Shown: positions 1-20,246, numbered from the stretch's first letter. The stretch: DNA of 64,000 nt from Oncomelania hupensis (GCA_036898135.1 CM072511.1:20660319-20724318), one strand, 5' to 3'. Numbers and translations are program-made. The notes: generated by a model from the sequence alone, not told the origin.

Positions 1-560
1 TTTATATATTCTAATAGAGAATTTAACGCTGCGTCTAATGGTTATATGCTTTAAAGGATCTGAAAAATGTATATCAAGTTATTTCATACAGTTAGTTTAA
101 ACATAACAGAGAACAAAGTTAGGCCTACATATCGTATGGTCAGAAATACTCGTAGCCAGCACGGCTACATTAAGAAAAGAGATCTGTTATTAGCATAGAT
201 AATTTCTGGTGAGAAAAAATATTTACACTAAACTAAAGAATTTAAAATAAGCATGTAGCACCTACCATCATGCACATGATTTACTTGATCATTAGCACTA
301 GTTCTTACACCCTTCCCAAAAATATGTTTGATCCATCTGCTATTAAAAACGAACTTGATGTAGCTAGTATCTTGTAACTAAAGCCAGTAAATGAGAGAAA
401 TAAGTAAATACATTTATAAATAATTTGAAAAATACTACAATCAAATAAACAAATTAATAAATAATAAACCTAGTATACGGCATTAATGAAAAACATAAAT
501 AAATTTATAAGACTGCATAAACAGATTTTGTTTAAACTAAAGAAAGGAAAAAGGCATTAC
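1..560. other. MED27 intron 3 (partial), no gene seen
   Basis: AT-rich sequence downstream of the third MED27 coding exon. I see no further MED27 exon, no RNA gene and no recognisable transposon here. Confidence 0.5.
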
Positions 561-3138
561 CTTGGTGGGGTTATGTTAGCTGTGTTAACTGGTCGCTTGG
601 CCCGCTTCCCTCCCAATGCCAGCATCTGTTGTGGTGACCTTTTCAGAGCATTCTGGCTCAACACGTTTGCAGACAGCACAGCATATTCATGCATCTGTAA
701 AGTTGAAGTACAACACATAAACTGACAAATATGTTTTAATTACGTCATGAATGAATGAATGAATGAATAATTTATAAAGCACGTGAATATCTCCACGCCG
801 ATGGGCATGATCGCAGCGCTTATGGGATGGAGGTGGATAAACACACACACACACACACACACAGTGGCGGGAAGGGTGCATAGATCATAACTTAACATTT
901 TAACTTCTTCACTATCGCTCAACACATTCTAGCAGGCAGACCAGTCAATTAACATTTGTGCAATACTTTCACGCAGTGACTTATGAAATTGGGATGAGAA
1001 CAGATAGTTATACATCCAGATTAGCAAGAAGAGAAGAAATGTGTTTTCAAATGCATAGACAGAGTCTGCTCTCTTTATGCCTTCTGGAAGAGCATTCCAC
1101 CAGACCGGTGCAGTGTATCTGAAAGACCTCTGGCCATAGCTCTTAGTCCTACACTGTCATAATTTACATGACACTTTTCCTTTGGTATGCCATAAAGGGT
1201 TTGCCAATTTTGTTCAACAAGAGCTTGCCCCTGGTAAACAACATGTTATTTTTAACTTTCCCGCTCAAAAAATTACTTCCCACTCAAAAATGGAGGTTGA
1301 ACAATTGACCAATCAAATCTGCTTTAATATATTGGATTAGAGTGGGACGTCAAAATTCCAAACACACGTTCCACAGGCTACTATGCAGATCAAAGTAAAC
1401 ATGATTCGGTGCCGATGATCAAGTTGTGTTGTTTTACGTTCCTAGCTTTTTTTTAACTTACCCCCGGGCAAGTGATTTTCATGATTTGTCTTTCCCCCAA
1501 CTTTTCTTACTTGCCCCGGGAATTGGGAAATGGGATTTGGCAGTTCCTGCCATACCTTTCTCCTACCCCACCTTCTCTCTCTATTTTTTTTGTTCACTCT
1601 CCCTGGCTTGCTCTACCTTTTTATTTTCAAGTACTCATTCACTCACAGATTCTGGTCTAAGAGGATGCTAAACACACCTATAGATGCTAATGAATACTGT
1701 GTACAAACCTTGTTGAAACGCTTGTACGCCTGGTTGACTTGGGAGTACAGAGGTGTTCTGTCCAAGATTGGGTCTAAGCTGACATAGTCACAGTTTGCAG
1801 ATGGCGAAACCTGCACCATGTTTTGGCTAACTTTTTCCAACTCTCTGCAATAAAAAATTAAAACTACAAACAATAAATTAAAGAAAAAAAAAACTCTATT
1901 AATTTCTACATAAAAAGTAATCAACTTTAATGAAAAGCGGGTGAAAGTAATTAGAAACATCTGCAAGGAGAGCAGCGAGTAGAAGAAAACTTGTCAGTTG
2001 GGTAGCAGGTCGTTTCGGCAGTAATTTTTTCGGCGACAGCGCCGAAACATAGGTCTACCGCCGAAAGGGTCAGCCGCCGAAACGCCAAAAAAAATCACTC
2101 ACACAAACATATATAAAAAAACAAACAAACAAACAACTAACTATGCAATAAGCATTGACTTGTCAACGGTCATTCAACCCTAACCCCTCCTCCACACCGC
2201 TACCCCCCAACCACCACCCCCCCCCCACCCCTTCTTAAAAACAAAACCCACATGTTCCGACTACTACCGCAAACAGGAAGTAGCAGTTTTTACGAGCTTC
2301 CGCAGAGTCGTAGAGTCCGCAGATTCGTATCTAATCAAGAACTTAATCCCGAGTCAAGACCCAAAAAACCATGAGGGGCCGGGTAGCTCAGTTGGTAAGA
2401 GCGTCTTGCTAGTAACCGAAAGGTCGCTGGTTCGAATCCCGGATTGGTCAACGTGTGATCATATTATTTTCCCCTTTACTAACAACTGGCCCGCTGGTGT
2501 CAGTATAAATCGGTCCAGTAGTCACCTATATGCGAAAGTGTCGTGTGACTATAATCTACAAACAACAACAACAACCAAAAACTTAAAAGTTCCAAAGCAG
2601 GTCTAGAACGAACTATCGCCCAATTGAACTGCCGCCGAAACGACCAACGCCGAAACGACCACACGCCGAAACGACCAACTGCATCGCCGAAACGGCTCGT
2701 CGCCGAAACGACCTGTATTCGTCAGTTGTACTGTAGTCTGTAGGGCAATGTATTTATAATTGCATGAGACCTAACGTTAGCAATGTTACTTGTTAGCAAA
2801 AACCTAAAGTTTATATAGTAAAACGTATATGAACTTGCAAAAAAGTGGTGGACATTTATCAAATAATTATTTAACATTAATAATACTAATACCAGTAATA
2901 GTAAGACTTGCCCCAAGTCTTGTCCAACTGTTTCCAAAGAGCTGCGAAGAGATCCAAGGGCTATTTTGCTATGTTCTTGCTGTTGATCTTGGCTTTCAGC
3001 ACTGTTGTCTGCAGCTTCAGCAACGCCATCTCCAAGGTCTCGAAAAAGCTGACAAACATGGGTTCTAAGCTTCTGTGTAAGACGTATAGCTTGGTGAATG
3101 TATTCGATTTGTTCAACCGGTGGCTTCTTTGCTTCCAT
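561..3138 (-). CDS. MED27: Mediator complex subunit 27, 5' part (exons 1-3)
   Basis: MED27 is a subunit of the nuclear Mediator complex, which links transcription factors to RNA polymerase II. Three coding exons are visible on the minus strand: 3138-2912, 1844-1709 and 694-561. Together they encode about 165 residues. The start is the ATG at 3138, which opens MEAKKPPVEQ and then a helix (LRTHVCQLFRDLGDG) like the N-terminal helix of animal MED27. Exon 2 carries SLDPILDRTPLYSQ and AYKRFNK, the most conserved MED27 block. Exon 3 carries the LKRSPQQM and KRAKRP basic stretch. Phases agree across all junctions (2, 0, then 2 leaving the window). Intron 1 appears to use a GC donor (GG|GCAAGT at 2911), because this keeps the reading frame and the conserved DLxELE. 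The rest of the gene (expected total near 310 residues) lies left of position 1. Assignment is by remembered similarity, not by a search. Confidence 0.9.
841..862. repeat. (AC)n microsatellite
   Basis: Eleven uninterrupted AC units in MED27 intron 2. A short ATGA/ATGAATGA run lies just upstream at about 747-768. Confidence 0.9.
1247..1540. repeat. Dispersed repeat, inverted partner of 30505-30965
   Basis: This segment in MED27 intron 2 is similar to the reverse complement of 30505-30965 in the PTPN9 gene. Shared blocks include AACTTTCCCGCTCAAAAA, the stretch around CAGATCAAAGTAAACATGATTC, and the CCCGGGCAAGTGA / TTGCCCCGGGAA pair. No coding sequence is seen. It is probably a non-autonomous DNA element, but I could not define its ends. 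Confidence 0.6.
2001..2720. mobile_element. 720-bp non-autonomous element with GCCGAAACGACC motifs and a tRNA-like core
   Basis: The element lies in MED27 intron 1 and is flanked by an exact 8-bp direct repeat, GTCAGTTG, at 1993-2000 and 2721-2728. Its ends are inverted: CAGGTCGTTTCGGC from 2006 and GCCGAAACGACCTG ending at 2715. At least eight copies of a GCCGAAAC(GACC) motif occur, in inverted orientation at the left end and direct orientation at the right end (2632-2715). The middle holds a tRNA-like stretch (2380-2452) with an A-box-like TAGCTCAGTTGGTAAGAGC and a B-box GGTTCGAATCC, followed by a CAA-rich tail near 2560-2575. The tRNA part could be a nested SINE. The 8-bp duplication suggests hAT-like transposition, but no transposase is present. 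Confidence 0.7.
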
Positions 3139-3791
3139 TTTGTAAATGTGCTTCCGGTTAGTAAAAGAGTTGTCTTCTCTCTTCGAAAAACGAAGCAAGA
3201 CTGCGTATGAGTGGCCAAACAACAGCAGCGAGTTGTTTGCAGCGAGTGGCTTACTCGCGTTGTTTCGTATCCAAGTACGTTAATGTAAATGAGTCCTACG
3301 AAAGACGAGACTTCACAGCCTGTGGCTAAAATCGAAAGGAGGACAAGTCCACAATGTAGGCGGCCATGACGTATTCGCAGAAAAGTATATATTTTTCCAT
3401 AGACCAATATAACGCTAGGGCTGTCAATCCACTGACCAATTCCATGTTTTTAACCATTTTTTAAAACCAGTGACATTTGACGTTTTAACCAAGACCCTCC
3501 AACAAGCAGATTGCGCCCCCAGGCCCGTCACGACGATAGCCAACAAGGCTCCTGTGACGTATTATTCCAGATCCAGAGATGATTTTTCCGGCTCGCCAAA
3601 GTCACGCGACAGATTGCAACAGAACTCGTCGCCTATTTTGGCGTGTACCCGCGAGTATTCGCGAGTACTCACTTCAAAGCAACTTGCTACACGTTTTCCC
3701 ATTGGCGAACATTTTCAAAATGGCAGCGTCCATGTAACAGGCTGTTTATATTGACAACAGGTTGTTTCCTGCCTCACGTTGACAGTTCAGA
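3139..3791. promoter_or_regulatory. Divergent intergenic region between MED27 and DNAAF4
   Basis: The MED27 and DNAAF4 start codons face away from each other across 653 bp. This space must hold both 5' UTRs and both promoters, so shared promoter activity is likely. No TATA box is placed convincingly on either side. A short inverted pair, TACCCGCGAGTATTCGCGAGTACTC, lies at about 3646-3670, with two GCGAGTA units. The promoter role is inferred from the gene layout only. Confidence 0.5.
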
Positions 3792-12134
<8,343 letters not shown>

Positions 12135-12207
12135 AAGTCAGTAACAGCTGTGTAGTGTGTGCATGCATGAACAATGTCATTTTGTTTGTTAAATTGATTT
12201 AATTGAA

Positions 12208-12447
12208 AATAAAGAAAAAAAAGGTTCAGAATTATTTTATACACTTTTTCCAAACATTCAATCCAACTTTTATGTAATGTTTTTGTTTTCTTTGATTGAA
12301 TTGATTTTGTTTGTATCAATTCAAACAATGTGAAAACATCATTCCGATTATTATATTATTTATTTATTCTTATTTTGTTTGTTGTTTCCATTCCATTCTG
12401 TCCAGCCACTGATTTTACATATTATATGTTAATTGACGTTGAATAAA
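12208..12447 (+). terminator. DNAAF4 polyadenylation signals
   Basis: Two AATAAA hexamers follow the stop codon at 12134: one at 12208-12213 and one at 12442-12447. Either could end the transcript, giving a 3' UTR of roughly 100 or 330 bases. Confidence 0.6.
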
Positions 12448-14080
12448 AGTTGGATTTATACCTGAAATAAGTCTGCTGCTTTGAAAGTAAAGTCGTACAG
12501 CTTAAGTTTCTGCCACATTGCTTACTCATTGACATAGGACTGATGCCTTGCGTGTGTGCATTTATCTATATGTGCGTTTGTTTTACTACAGAAAAGTATT
12601 TAAGATTCCCTCACAAACATCACATAAATTCACAACACTTATTCAAGGCCAGCTTCACCTTGTTCATTGGTATTATTTATGAAGACAATAAGATCACAAC
12701 ATGCATTTAAAGCAAACTAACACAAGTCATAAACAAGTGATAACAAATGTTCAAGCACCACCAAATGGTAGCTGAAAACGCTCTAAGAAATTAATTCTTG
12801 TTTAAAACGATGGGGGAAAAAAGGAAATCACATTTGGAAATAAATTCAAAGGAAGAGAGCATCGTGTTCATTTCTTACTATAATTATTTTGATCATTTCA
12901 TGGATCAACTTCCTAATTTGTTTTAATCAACAGCAGAAAAGAACTCGCTCTGTATTTATAATTCTGTTTTGAAGAGAGGGATAACTATTTGCAACACAAA
13001 ATACTTGGGATTTGTTAGTATAGTATTTTGTGCTTGTGTGAGCATTCATACGAATATACCCTGAGGTTAGTGTAATAAAATTACAATGCAACAAAAACTT
13101 AATCTGTACATAATCCGTTTTTCTACATGTTTCATAACCAAACTATTCAATACTCTATACAATCAGCAGTACAATGTTAACATGATCCAAGCATAAGTCC
13201 ATAGTGGGTGAAATTTCTAGTAGTGACATTATAAAGTAATTTTCTTCAAGTCAACATTATTTGAATAAACTGGCAGTTCTGAAATGCGAATTATATCCCA
13301 TAAATGGAAAAGTAATGGTAGTCTCATTGCATATTGTCTGTCCGAATGGATGAGGTCCCAGTGATTGTAGTAAAATCTAGGTTAAGTTCAGCATGGTATA
13401 GGCAATAGTCCTAAATATGATTCACAGTTGTTCTGTAGTTGTACTGCGGCCTGTGACTCAAAGGAGGAGCTAAAGGCTTGTTGGCCTAATGTCAAAATGA
13501 TAATGTGATGTCCTTGTGACAGTGGATCCTCCAGTCATAGTCATAATTCATAGGTGGCAATATAGTGACAGCATTGCTGAGCTAAGTTAGATCGGAGAAA
13601 GAATTCTGTTTGGTTGATGTTATTGAGAGTGGCAACTTTTCCACAAGGGTTGCAAGCTGGAGGATTGAGGATCACCATTATTGCAAACTATGTTCCAAAA
13701 TATAATTGTTGCAGCAGTGTGATGTATCGCTCCTCAGTTAAACTTAAACTGAGTGTTATGCTTTTTGAAACAGAAAACAAACTAACAATATTTAGCCAAT
13801 TTACACTGACAGAACAGCTATTATTTAGCAGTGCTGACATTTTCATTTCATCTTAATCAGTAAGTTTACATTTAAAGCCACTAGGCAAAGTGGCAACAAA
13901 TACAACATTGTTTATTGTTTTTTCTGTAAAAAATAAAAATAAGGGAAAGTTGAAGAAACAAAAGCAACAACTGCAATATTTTTGGTTTATGTTTAAGAAG
14001 ATTATGAAAACATAAGGATTTTCTAATATATATTATTTTCTATATATATATATTGTCTTGATGTAATACATTTTGGTATG
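12448..14080. other. Intergenic, nothing recognised
   Basis: AT-rich sequence between DNAAF4 and the first retroposon copy. I see no exon, RNA gene or defined transposon. Because the convergent PTPN9 gene ends at 23375, part of this interval could belong to a long 3' UTR, but nothing shows it. Confidence 0.4.
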
Positions 14081-14092
14081 ATCTTGTTATGC

Positions 14093-14798
14093 TTGATTGA
14101 TTGATTGATTTATTATTGCTTTAGGTCCAGCGGACTCTTCCGAGCCAAATCAGGACCGGACAACCCCCGATCCGCATAAAAGATCTGTTGAAACAACCCC
14201 AGTGGGAAAATTGAATGCCCTCCACCGGCCAGTCACTTTACAATAAAGACATCCCACGCGAGGGACGGCTGAGGGTTGACCTCAACTGCGCGAACTCCCC
14301 GATTACAAAAACAAAATAGAATACAAACATCATTATAAATCAACAAAAAAACATACATATAAAATGCCTATAGTGCTAACTAGTACATTCATAGGAAGCC
14401 CTAGTGACCACCCGGCAGAAAGCGTCCAACATTCCCAAGCTGATCCAACAGACCTCATACACAAACAAGGAGTCTTGTCCAGGAAGAGTTTTCAAGAAAA
14501 AAGGTAGGTCATTGATCTAGCGAAGAAGAATATAGTATAGCAGAGTGGTAGGACAGATCGGGAATGGGAAAGAGCAAATGAGGAAGACAGCGACAGTGGG
14601 AATTTAAAGCACTAAATTTCCAGAAAGTGGGGATACTATTTATACTGAAACCCCCGGCACTCCAACGGGGGGAACTGTTGCCGCAGTTAATTTGTCATGC
14701 CTACAAAGGCAAGACAGGTTTTCAACTGGGGCTTTCACTGTACCCTTTATAGGTTAGAACAATCTACAGTGGCAAGATTGCTCATGACCCTAAGGGGT
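14093..14798 (-). mobile_element. Noncoding retroposon, full-length copy (706 bp)
   Basis: A member of the family with a GTCCGCTGGAC hairpin near its 3' end (minus orientation). It is flanked by an exact 12-bp target duplication, ATCTTGTTATGC, at 14081-14092 and 14799-14810. The 3' side carries a (TTGA)n tail at 14093-14112, then GCTTTAGGTCCAGCGGAC on the plus strand. The 5' side reads ACCCCTTAGGGTCATGAGC on the minus strand. There is no conserved ORF. This is the long class, with about 100 extra bp at the 5' end. Confidence 0.85.
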
Positions 14799-15120
14799 AT
14801 CTTGTTATGCAAAATAAAGAATACAGTTTGTGTTTCAGCATACAACTATTACATAACACAGAGATGTGATAATAATAATTATCCGTGTTGCTTTTAGAAC
14901 ATTACAGCAAACATAACAGTATAAGCGAGCCATTATAATAACATTTGTCACTATCAGGATCAATGTTGTACACTGCTGAATAAATAGTTGAGAGTACTAG
15001 AAATGCCGACATAATTCAGTTCACCAAAACTATAAATGGTGAATAGAATAACAGTATTAGAAACTGAAAAGAAAAGAAATAACTAATACTTTATTGCAAT
15101 AAAATAATAAATAAATGAAT

Positions 15121-15703
15121 TACATTACATTACATAATTGTTGCTTTAGGTCCAGCGGACTCTTCCGAGCCAAATCAGGAGCGGACAACCCCCAATCCGC
15201 ATAAAAGATCTGCCGAAACAACCCTAGTGGTAAAACCGAAAGCTCTCCACCAGACAGTCACTTTACAATAAAGACATCCCACGCAGGGGACGGCTGAGGC
15301 TTCACCCCAACTTATCGAACCCCCGTTTACAAAAACAAAATAGAATACAAACATCATTATAAATTATCAACAAAACACATACATATAAAATGCCTACATT
15401 GCTAAATAATAACATCATAGGAAGCCCTATTGACCACCTGGCAGAAAGCGCCCAATATTCCCAAGCTGATCCAACAGACCTCATACACAAACAAGGAGTC
15501 TTGTCCCGGAAGAGTTTTCAAGAAAAAAGGTAGGAGACTGGTCTAGCGAAGAAGACGATAGTATAGCAGATTGATAGAAAAGAGCAGGAATGAGAAAGAG
15601 CAAATGAGAAAGACAGCAACAGTGGGAATTTAAAGCACTAAATTTCCAGAAAGTGGGGATACTATTTATACTGAAACCCCCGGCACCCCAACGGGGGTAG
15701 GAA
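15121..15703 (-). mobile_element. Noncoding retroposon copy (about 583 bp)
   Basis: Same family as 14093-14798 and closely similar through the shared part. The 3' tail here is (CATTA)n at 15121-15136 and the 5' end stops at the CCCCCGTTGGGG hairpin. I could not define a clear target duplication. Confidence 0.8.
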
Positions 15704-15936
15704 AAACATATACAACTATAATAACAGTCTATAACTTGTAGAAAAGCACGCAATGCCATTATGATTATAATGACTAGTTAACTGTTAAGATTCATAAGCA
15801 AAATAAAATAACATTGAAGCAAATAACATTATTCATAAAACTGTGGGTGTGTATGTGTGTGTACGTGAAAAAATGCACAAATGGGTTTCAGACCTTGTCT
15901 TTTCTAGTAACAAATGGGTTTATTTGCTTGGAACCC

Positions 15937-15985
15937 ACTTTTTTCCAGGAACCCACTTTTTTCCAGGACCCCACTTTTTTCTAAG
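15937..15985. repeat. Short tandem repeat, about 17-bp unit
   Basis: About three units of GGAACCCACTTTTTTCC(A) in a row, with small changes in the last. Confidence 0.75.
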
Positions 15986-15989
15986 TGTG

Positions 15990-18229
15990 CGGGAGTGCTC
16001 TTTTAGTGCATGGGAGTGCAGTTATAGTGCATAAGAGTGTATTAAGTACACAGGAGTGCTCTAACCGGGACAGAGAAAATACGGTCAATTTTCGGAGAAA
16101 TTTTGAAGAAACTTCGACCTATTGTGTCGCCTATAGGAGACGAACTAGGTCAACTTTTTAGCAAAGGGTTAGGGTAAGGGCTAGTTGCAGCGCTGCAACT
16201 AACCCTTGCCCCAACCCTTTTCCATCAAAAAATGACTTTCCGATTCCTACATTCTTAAATGAACCCATTTGTGATGTATTGCAAATATGCGCGTGTGTGT
16301 GTGTGTGTGTGTTTATATATAAATATAATGTGTGCGTGTGTAAAACTAAAACAAATGCCAAGATATAAATCATTATAAAATTATAATACAGAATGTGCAT
16401 AGCAATGTGCATACTGTGTACACATACTACAGAATCATATGCACATAAAATAGCAAACAAAACAAGGAGACAAGTGCAATATTGCAATGATGAACACAGA
16501 ACAGGTAACAAAACAACAACAAACATACTTAGAAGGCTCAACAAAATATGTGGGAAAAAAGTACAGTTAACTGTTAAAGCCAAACCAAGAAAGAACAGAT
16601 ATATACAATTGTTGTTTTTTATCAGAACAAGTGACTAACAATTTCACAAAATGGGTCACAGACAAAAGAGAAATGTCAACAATAACAAAGATAAGCTGTT
16701 TAGCATCACAAAAGAAAAATCATAACAATTCAAACAACTGTGCTCAATAACAGATCTATAGAATAATAAAGCAAGTGCTGAGTTGAGATTGGGATTTTTT
16801 GTTGTTAAGACTCCTTTCTTTAGGGTTGGAAAGTTCACATAACATTTTCTGGCACTTAACAAACCGGATCTCCTGGATCCATAGTTCATAAAGCAATGTT
16901 TCTGGACAATCTTTCAAGGTCGAGATGCTCTTTGCTCATTTACTGATCACCAAGAAAAATCCCCAAACAGAAGCTTCTGTTTCTTATTTTGGTCCCTTCC
17001 ATTTGTTTCAATTGGCAACTGGGTATGTCATTCCTTTTGCCGTGTTTTGGGGAAAAAACCACAACGGTGCAACTGCAATACCATCTCTTCGGTCAGAAAT
17101 TACTGAACGTTAAATTCCCCAAAACGAAAACAGGATAGCTCTTATATAGCGCGCTTACAAGCTCAGAGAGCTACTCAAGGCACTGGCCACTGATATATCC
17201 AGCATGCACAAACTAGTTTGCCAAGGTCAGAATTCAAACCCATATCGTCCAAGACGAATACATGCATGGCTTGAGCCTGGCCCTATGCAGCTATCCCTTG
17301 CTGCCAACTACCATGTACATGTATCTGGAGAAACGTTAAACAAGAAAAACTGACTGAAAGCAGTTGAAAAGTCGCTGAAAAATGGTTGGGCCATTCACAT
17401 GGATAAACTACCAATCTAAAGACGGGCCGTCACCTGATTGTTACAATGATAAATGGCCCACCCCAACACTGCCTTGCTATTAAAGTACACCAAATTAGCT
17501 AGTAGCACAAGCCGGGAAGTGTTGTGTCCTATTAACTGAAGTAGAGAAGGAACTATTCTGCAAAGTTAAACAAATTTTTTTTTTAAAGAATTATTGCATT
17601 AAGTCTCCTATGGAAAATATGTTAATGTTTACGTGTATATATTGCACACAAATTGTGTGTGTGCTCACGTGCATGTGTGTGTGTGTGTTTGTGTATGAAC
17701 AGTACAGTCCGATTCTGATTTAATCAGTCTCTGTTTCTGATTTAATCAGTCTCTGTTTCTGATTTAATCACTCTTGGGAAGGAAAAGAGGGGGTATAGCT
17801 GCTACAAACTATGAAAGATCACAGGAATCCATCTAGGAGAATATTAAAACTTATCCAGTTATGTATACATCAAATGCACAATATTCTCAGAGGTGCCATC
17901 GAATGGACAGCAACATATATCTACAAACACAACAACTATGTAACGACTGTAACACTCTACATTACCATAAGTACAACAGCATGTTGGACACAACCTTTGA
18001 AGACAACGCTGTGCTGTATACCATGCAACTTGTGAGTAAACGTACCCACAATCGTTTGTTTCAAACTCGTAGTTGTATGTAACATCTAACATACAAATTA
18101 ACAACATAAAAATGGTTGTAATAAAACTAACTAGAAGGCCAAAGCCCATATGACTCACATGCTCCTTATGGAACGCTCAATGAAAATGAATGCCCAGAAA
18201 AAAATAAAACGGTGGCATTTACAATGCAA
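15990..18229. other. Intergenic, mostly unassigned
   Basis: No exon is recognised. It includes short (TG)n stretches near 16290 and 17655, and a 17712-17770 tandem array of three TCTGATTTAATCAGTCTCTG-like units. A stretch at 17133-17200 (CTCTTATATAGCGCGC and following) resembles the end of a SINE. The remainder is AT-rich. Confidence 0.4.
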
Positions 18230-19040
18230 AGTAATACCAACTTTGATCTTTCTATGCACTTGACCTTGAGATGACACTGAACTCCGGCTCCAAATACACT
18301 AATGTACTATCAAATAAACTACAGCAACAGTTGTAATATGTCCCCCCTCCCTCCAACTTACTCTTATCACCCTTCCCCCTAAAAAGTGGTGACCTTAGGA
18401 TGACCTTGACCCTCATGTGACCTCTCATTCATATCTGATCAAATAACCCAATGTTGTTGCATACTATGGATTAAATAAACAGCCATTCCATTGTATGATG
18501 ATCTATTTTTTTTATGTTTTTGCAAGGCCTAAAATGACCTTGTCCTTCAAGTTCAACGCAAAAACGGAACAAATATGTAAGATCAATCTATCATCTCTAA
18601 ATATAAGTTTAGACTTTATATCTCTTATAGTTTAGGGTCAAGGTCACTTCAAACTACCTACATTAACAGACTTTGGATAGAGGTTACATTACATGGTTAT
18701 TGCTTTAGGTCCAGCGGACTCTTCCGAGTTAAATCAGGACCATTGGATAGAGGTTAACCAAATTTACAAAGTATGCAGGTCTCATTGATATATATCATGC
18801 ATCAAAGAATCATTTATATATTAATAACCTAGAAAAAAGTGTAATTTTGTGAAAAACTTGTCTTTTTTTTACTAACAAACATTTGTTGACCCTGTGATCT
18901 TGACCTTGAAGTGAAGTCATTCATTCACAGATCATTTATGATGTCTTATGGATATACACCATCTTACCAAGTTTGGTTGTGATAGTTGAAATAGGTTCTG
19001 AGATATTTATCCACTTGCAAGAATTGCACAGACAGCTGGT
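18230..19040 (+). repeat. 0.8-kb dispersed repeat with TGACCTTGA motifs, copy 1
   Basis: Similar along its length to 44510-45225, including CAAATAAAC(T)ACAGCAACAGTTGT, GTTTAGGGTCAAG(G/A)TCACTTCAAA, and ATCATGCATCAAAGAATCAT. The segment is full of TGACCTTGA-type motifs on both strands and has no ORF. It is interrupted at 18687-18742 by a tiny retroposon. Confidence 0.75.
18687..18742 (-). mobile_element. Severely 5'-truncated retroposon copy (56 bp)
   Basis: Only the last part of the retroposon family is present (GGTCCAGCGGACTCTTCCGA on the plus strand, plus a CATTACATGG tail). An exact 14-bp duplication, TTGGATAGAGGTTA, flanks it at 18673-18686 and 18743-18756. The homologous repeat at 44510-45225 lacks it. 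This is the hallmark of target-primed reverse transcription that stopped early. Confidence 0.85.
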
Positions 19041-20084
19041 GCATGGCGGGCAGACTATTTATTAAATGTCATTTTTTGACTATTTAGGACTCATCTCGCA
19101 CAGATTTGCAAAAATCTAGAACTCTTTTTTGGGAGTGAGTACATAGACTCACATTGCTATGCATGTGAGTCAAAAATGCACTGTAGTATGTACCCGAATA
19201 CAACATAATTATTACACAAGCACAATGCTGATTACAAAGCAAGCAAAAGTAATATATCCTACTCAAATATAATATCAAACTCAATCAGTGAAAATGCTTT
19301 GGATTAGAAAGCGTTAGGCTTGGATTGTGCGCTCATTTTTGTGAAACTGCCAATTATGCTGTGCAGCTTTTTAAAGCCCGCAAACTAATAAATGTTGAAG
19401 GTTACTCAAAAGGTGTTAAAAAAGTAACTGATTTAAAAGTTCGGTGGCTGTGAACATGTGATCGGTTATTTTCACAGGACTGTTTTATTTATTTAATGTG
19501 CAAAGCAATCACTGTGAAATGCTTTCACAATGCGTTTGAAAATTAATAGAGTTTTTTAAAAAGTGCTGCAGCAGTGAATATGTGATCGAGTTTACCGAAT
19601 TATTGATTTAAGCGTGACATTTCTTAGTATGCCAAGTTCTAAAATACCAGCTGTTTTTATAAACTTAACAGAAACTTATCAGTTCAACAATAATCAGTCA
19701 TTCAAAATGAGGCAGTCCGGCCTAATGTCAAGTTGTTTCCATCACCCCTACACCCAGGGCAGAGATTCACATCCTTTTTGGGTGGATAGGGGTGAGAGTT
19801 GTGATGGTTGTGGTGTTTGTATTTCTGTGGGTGTGTCCAACGTCGAACAAAAGAGTGAATATGTACAATACATTACTGTTAAAATCCACAGTTTTCCTTT
19901 TAATATTCATGCTATTTTTAAAGCGCTGTAAACACAAAGCTGGCAGATTACATGCATGGGTGGTTAGGAAGTACTAGTTAGTCTTCAGTTAAGAGAACAA
20001 TTGCTTCTTACAGCCCCCAAAAATGTGTTTACGATAACACACAAACAAAAAAAAAAAAAGGTCGGTAGGTAGGCTTTATTTTTT

Positions 20085-20215
20085 TTTCCTAATCCTTTTT
20101 CACCTTGGATGCGAATTTGTTGGGTTTTTTTCTGTTTTTTTTTCCAAATGATACCAAAAATAGTTTAGGGTCGGGCCAAAAATTTGAGTCAGTCGGGATA
20201 AGGTAAAGAGACTTT

Positions 20216-20220
<5 letters not shown>
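20085..20220. repeat. Dispersed repeat, similar to 63690-63840
   Basis: Shares CACCTTGG(A/G)TGC, a run around ATAGTTTAGGGT, GGGCCAAAAA and GGGATA(A/C)GGTAAA with 63690-63840. Both copies adjoin long poly-G/poly-T runs (20213-20252 here). No coding content or clear ends. Confidence 0.55.

Positions 20221-20246
<26 letters not shown>

Noticed and set aside
2380..2452. Possible functional tRNA gene
   Set aside because: A and B boxes are present, but the 5' and 3' acceptor strands do not pair and the sequence lies inside a transposable element.
2722..3222. A 166-residue protein starting upstream of the MED27 ATG and ending in a hydrophobic tail
   Set aside because: The hydrophobic C-terminus is intron translation; MED27 similarity stops at 2912 and resumes at 1844.
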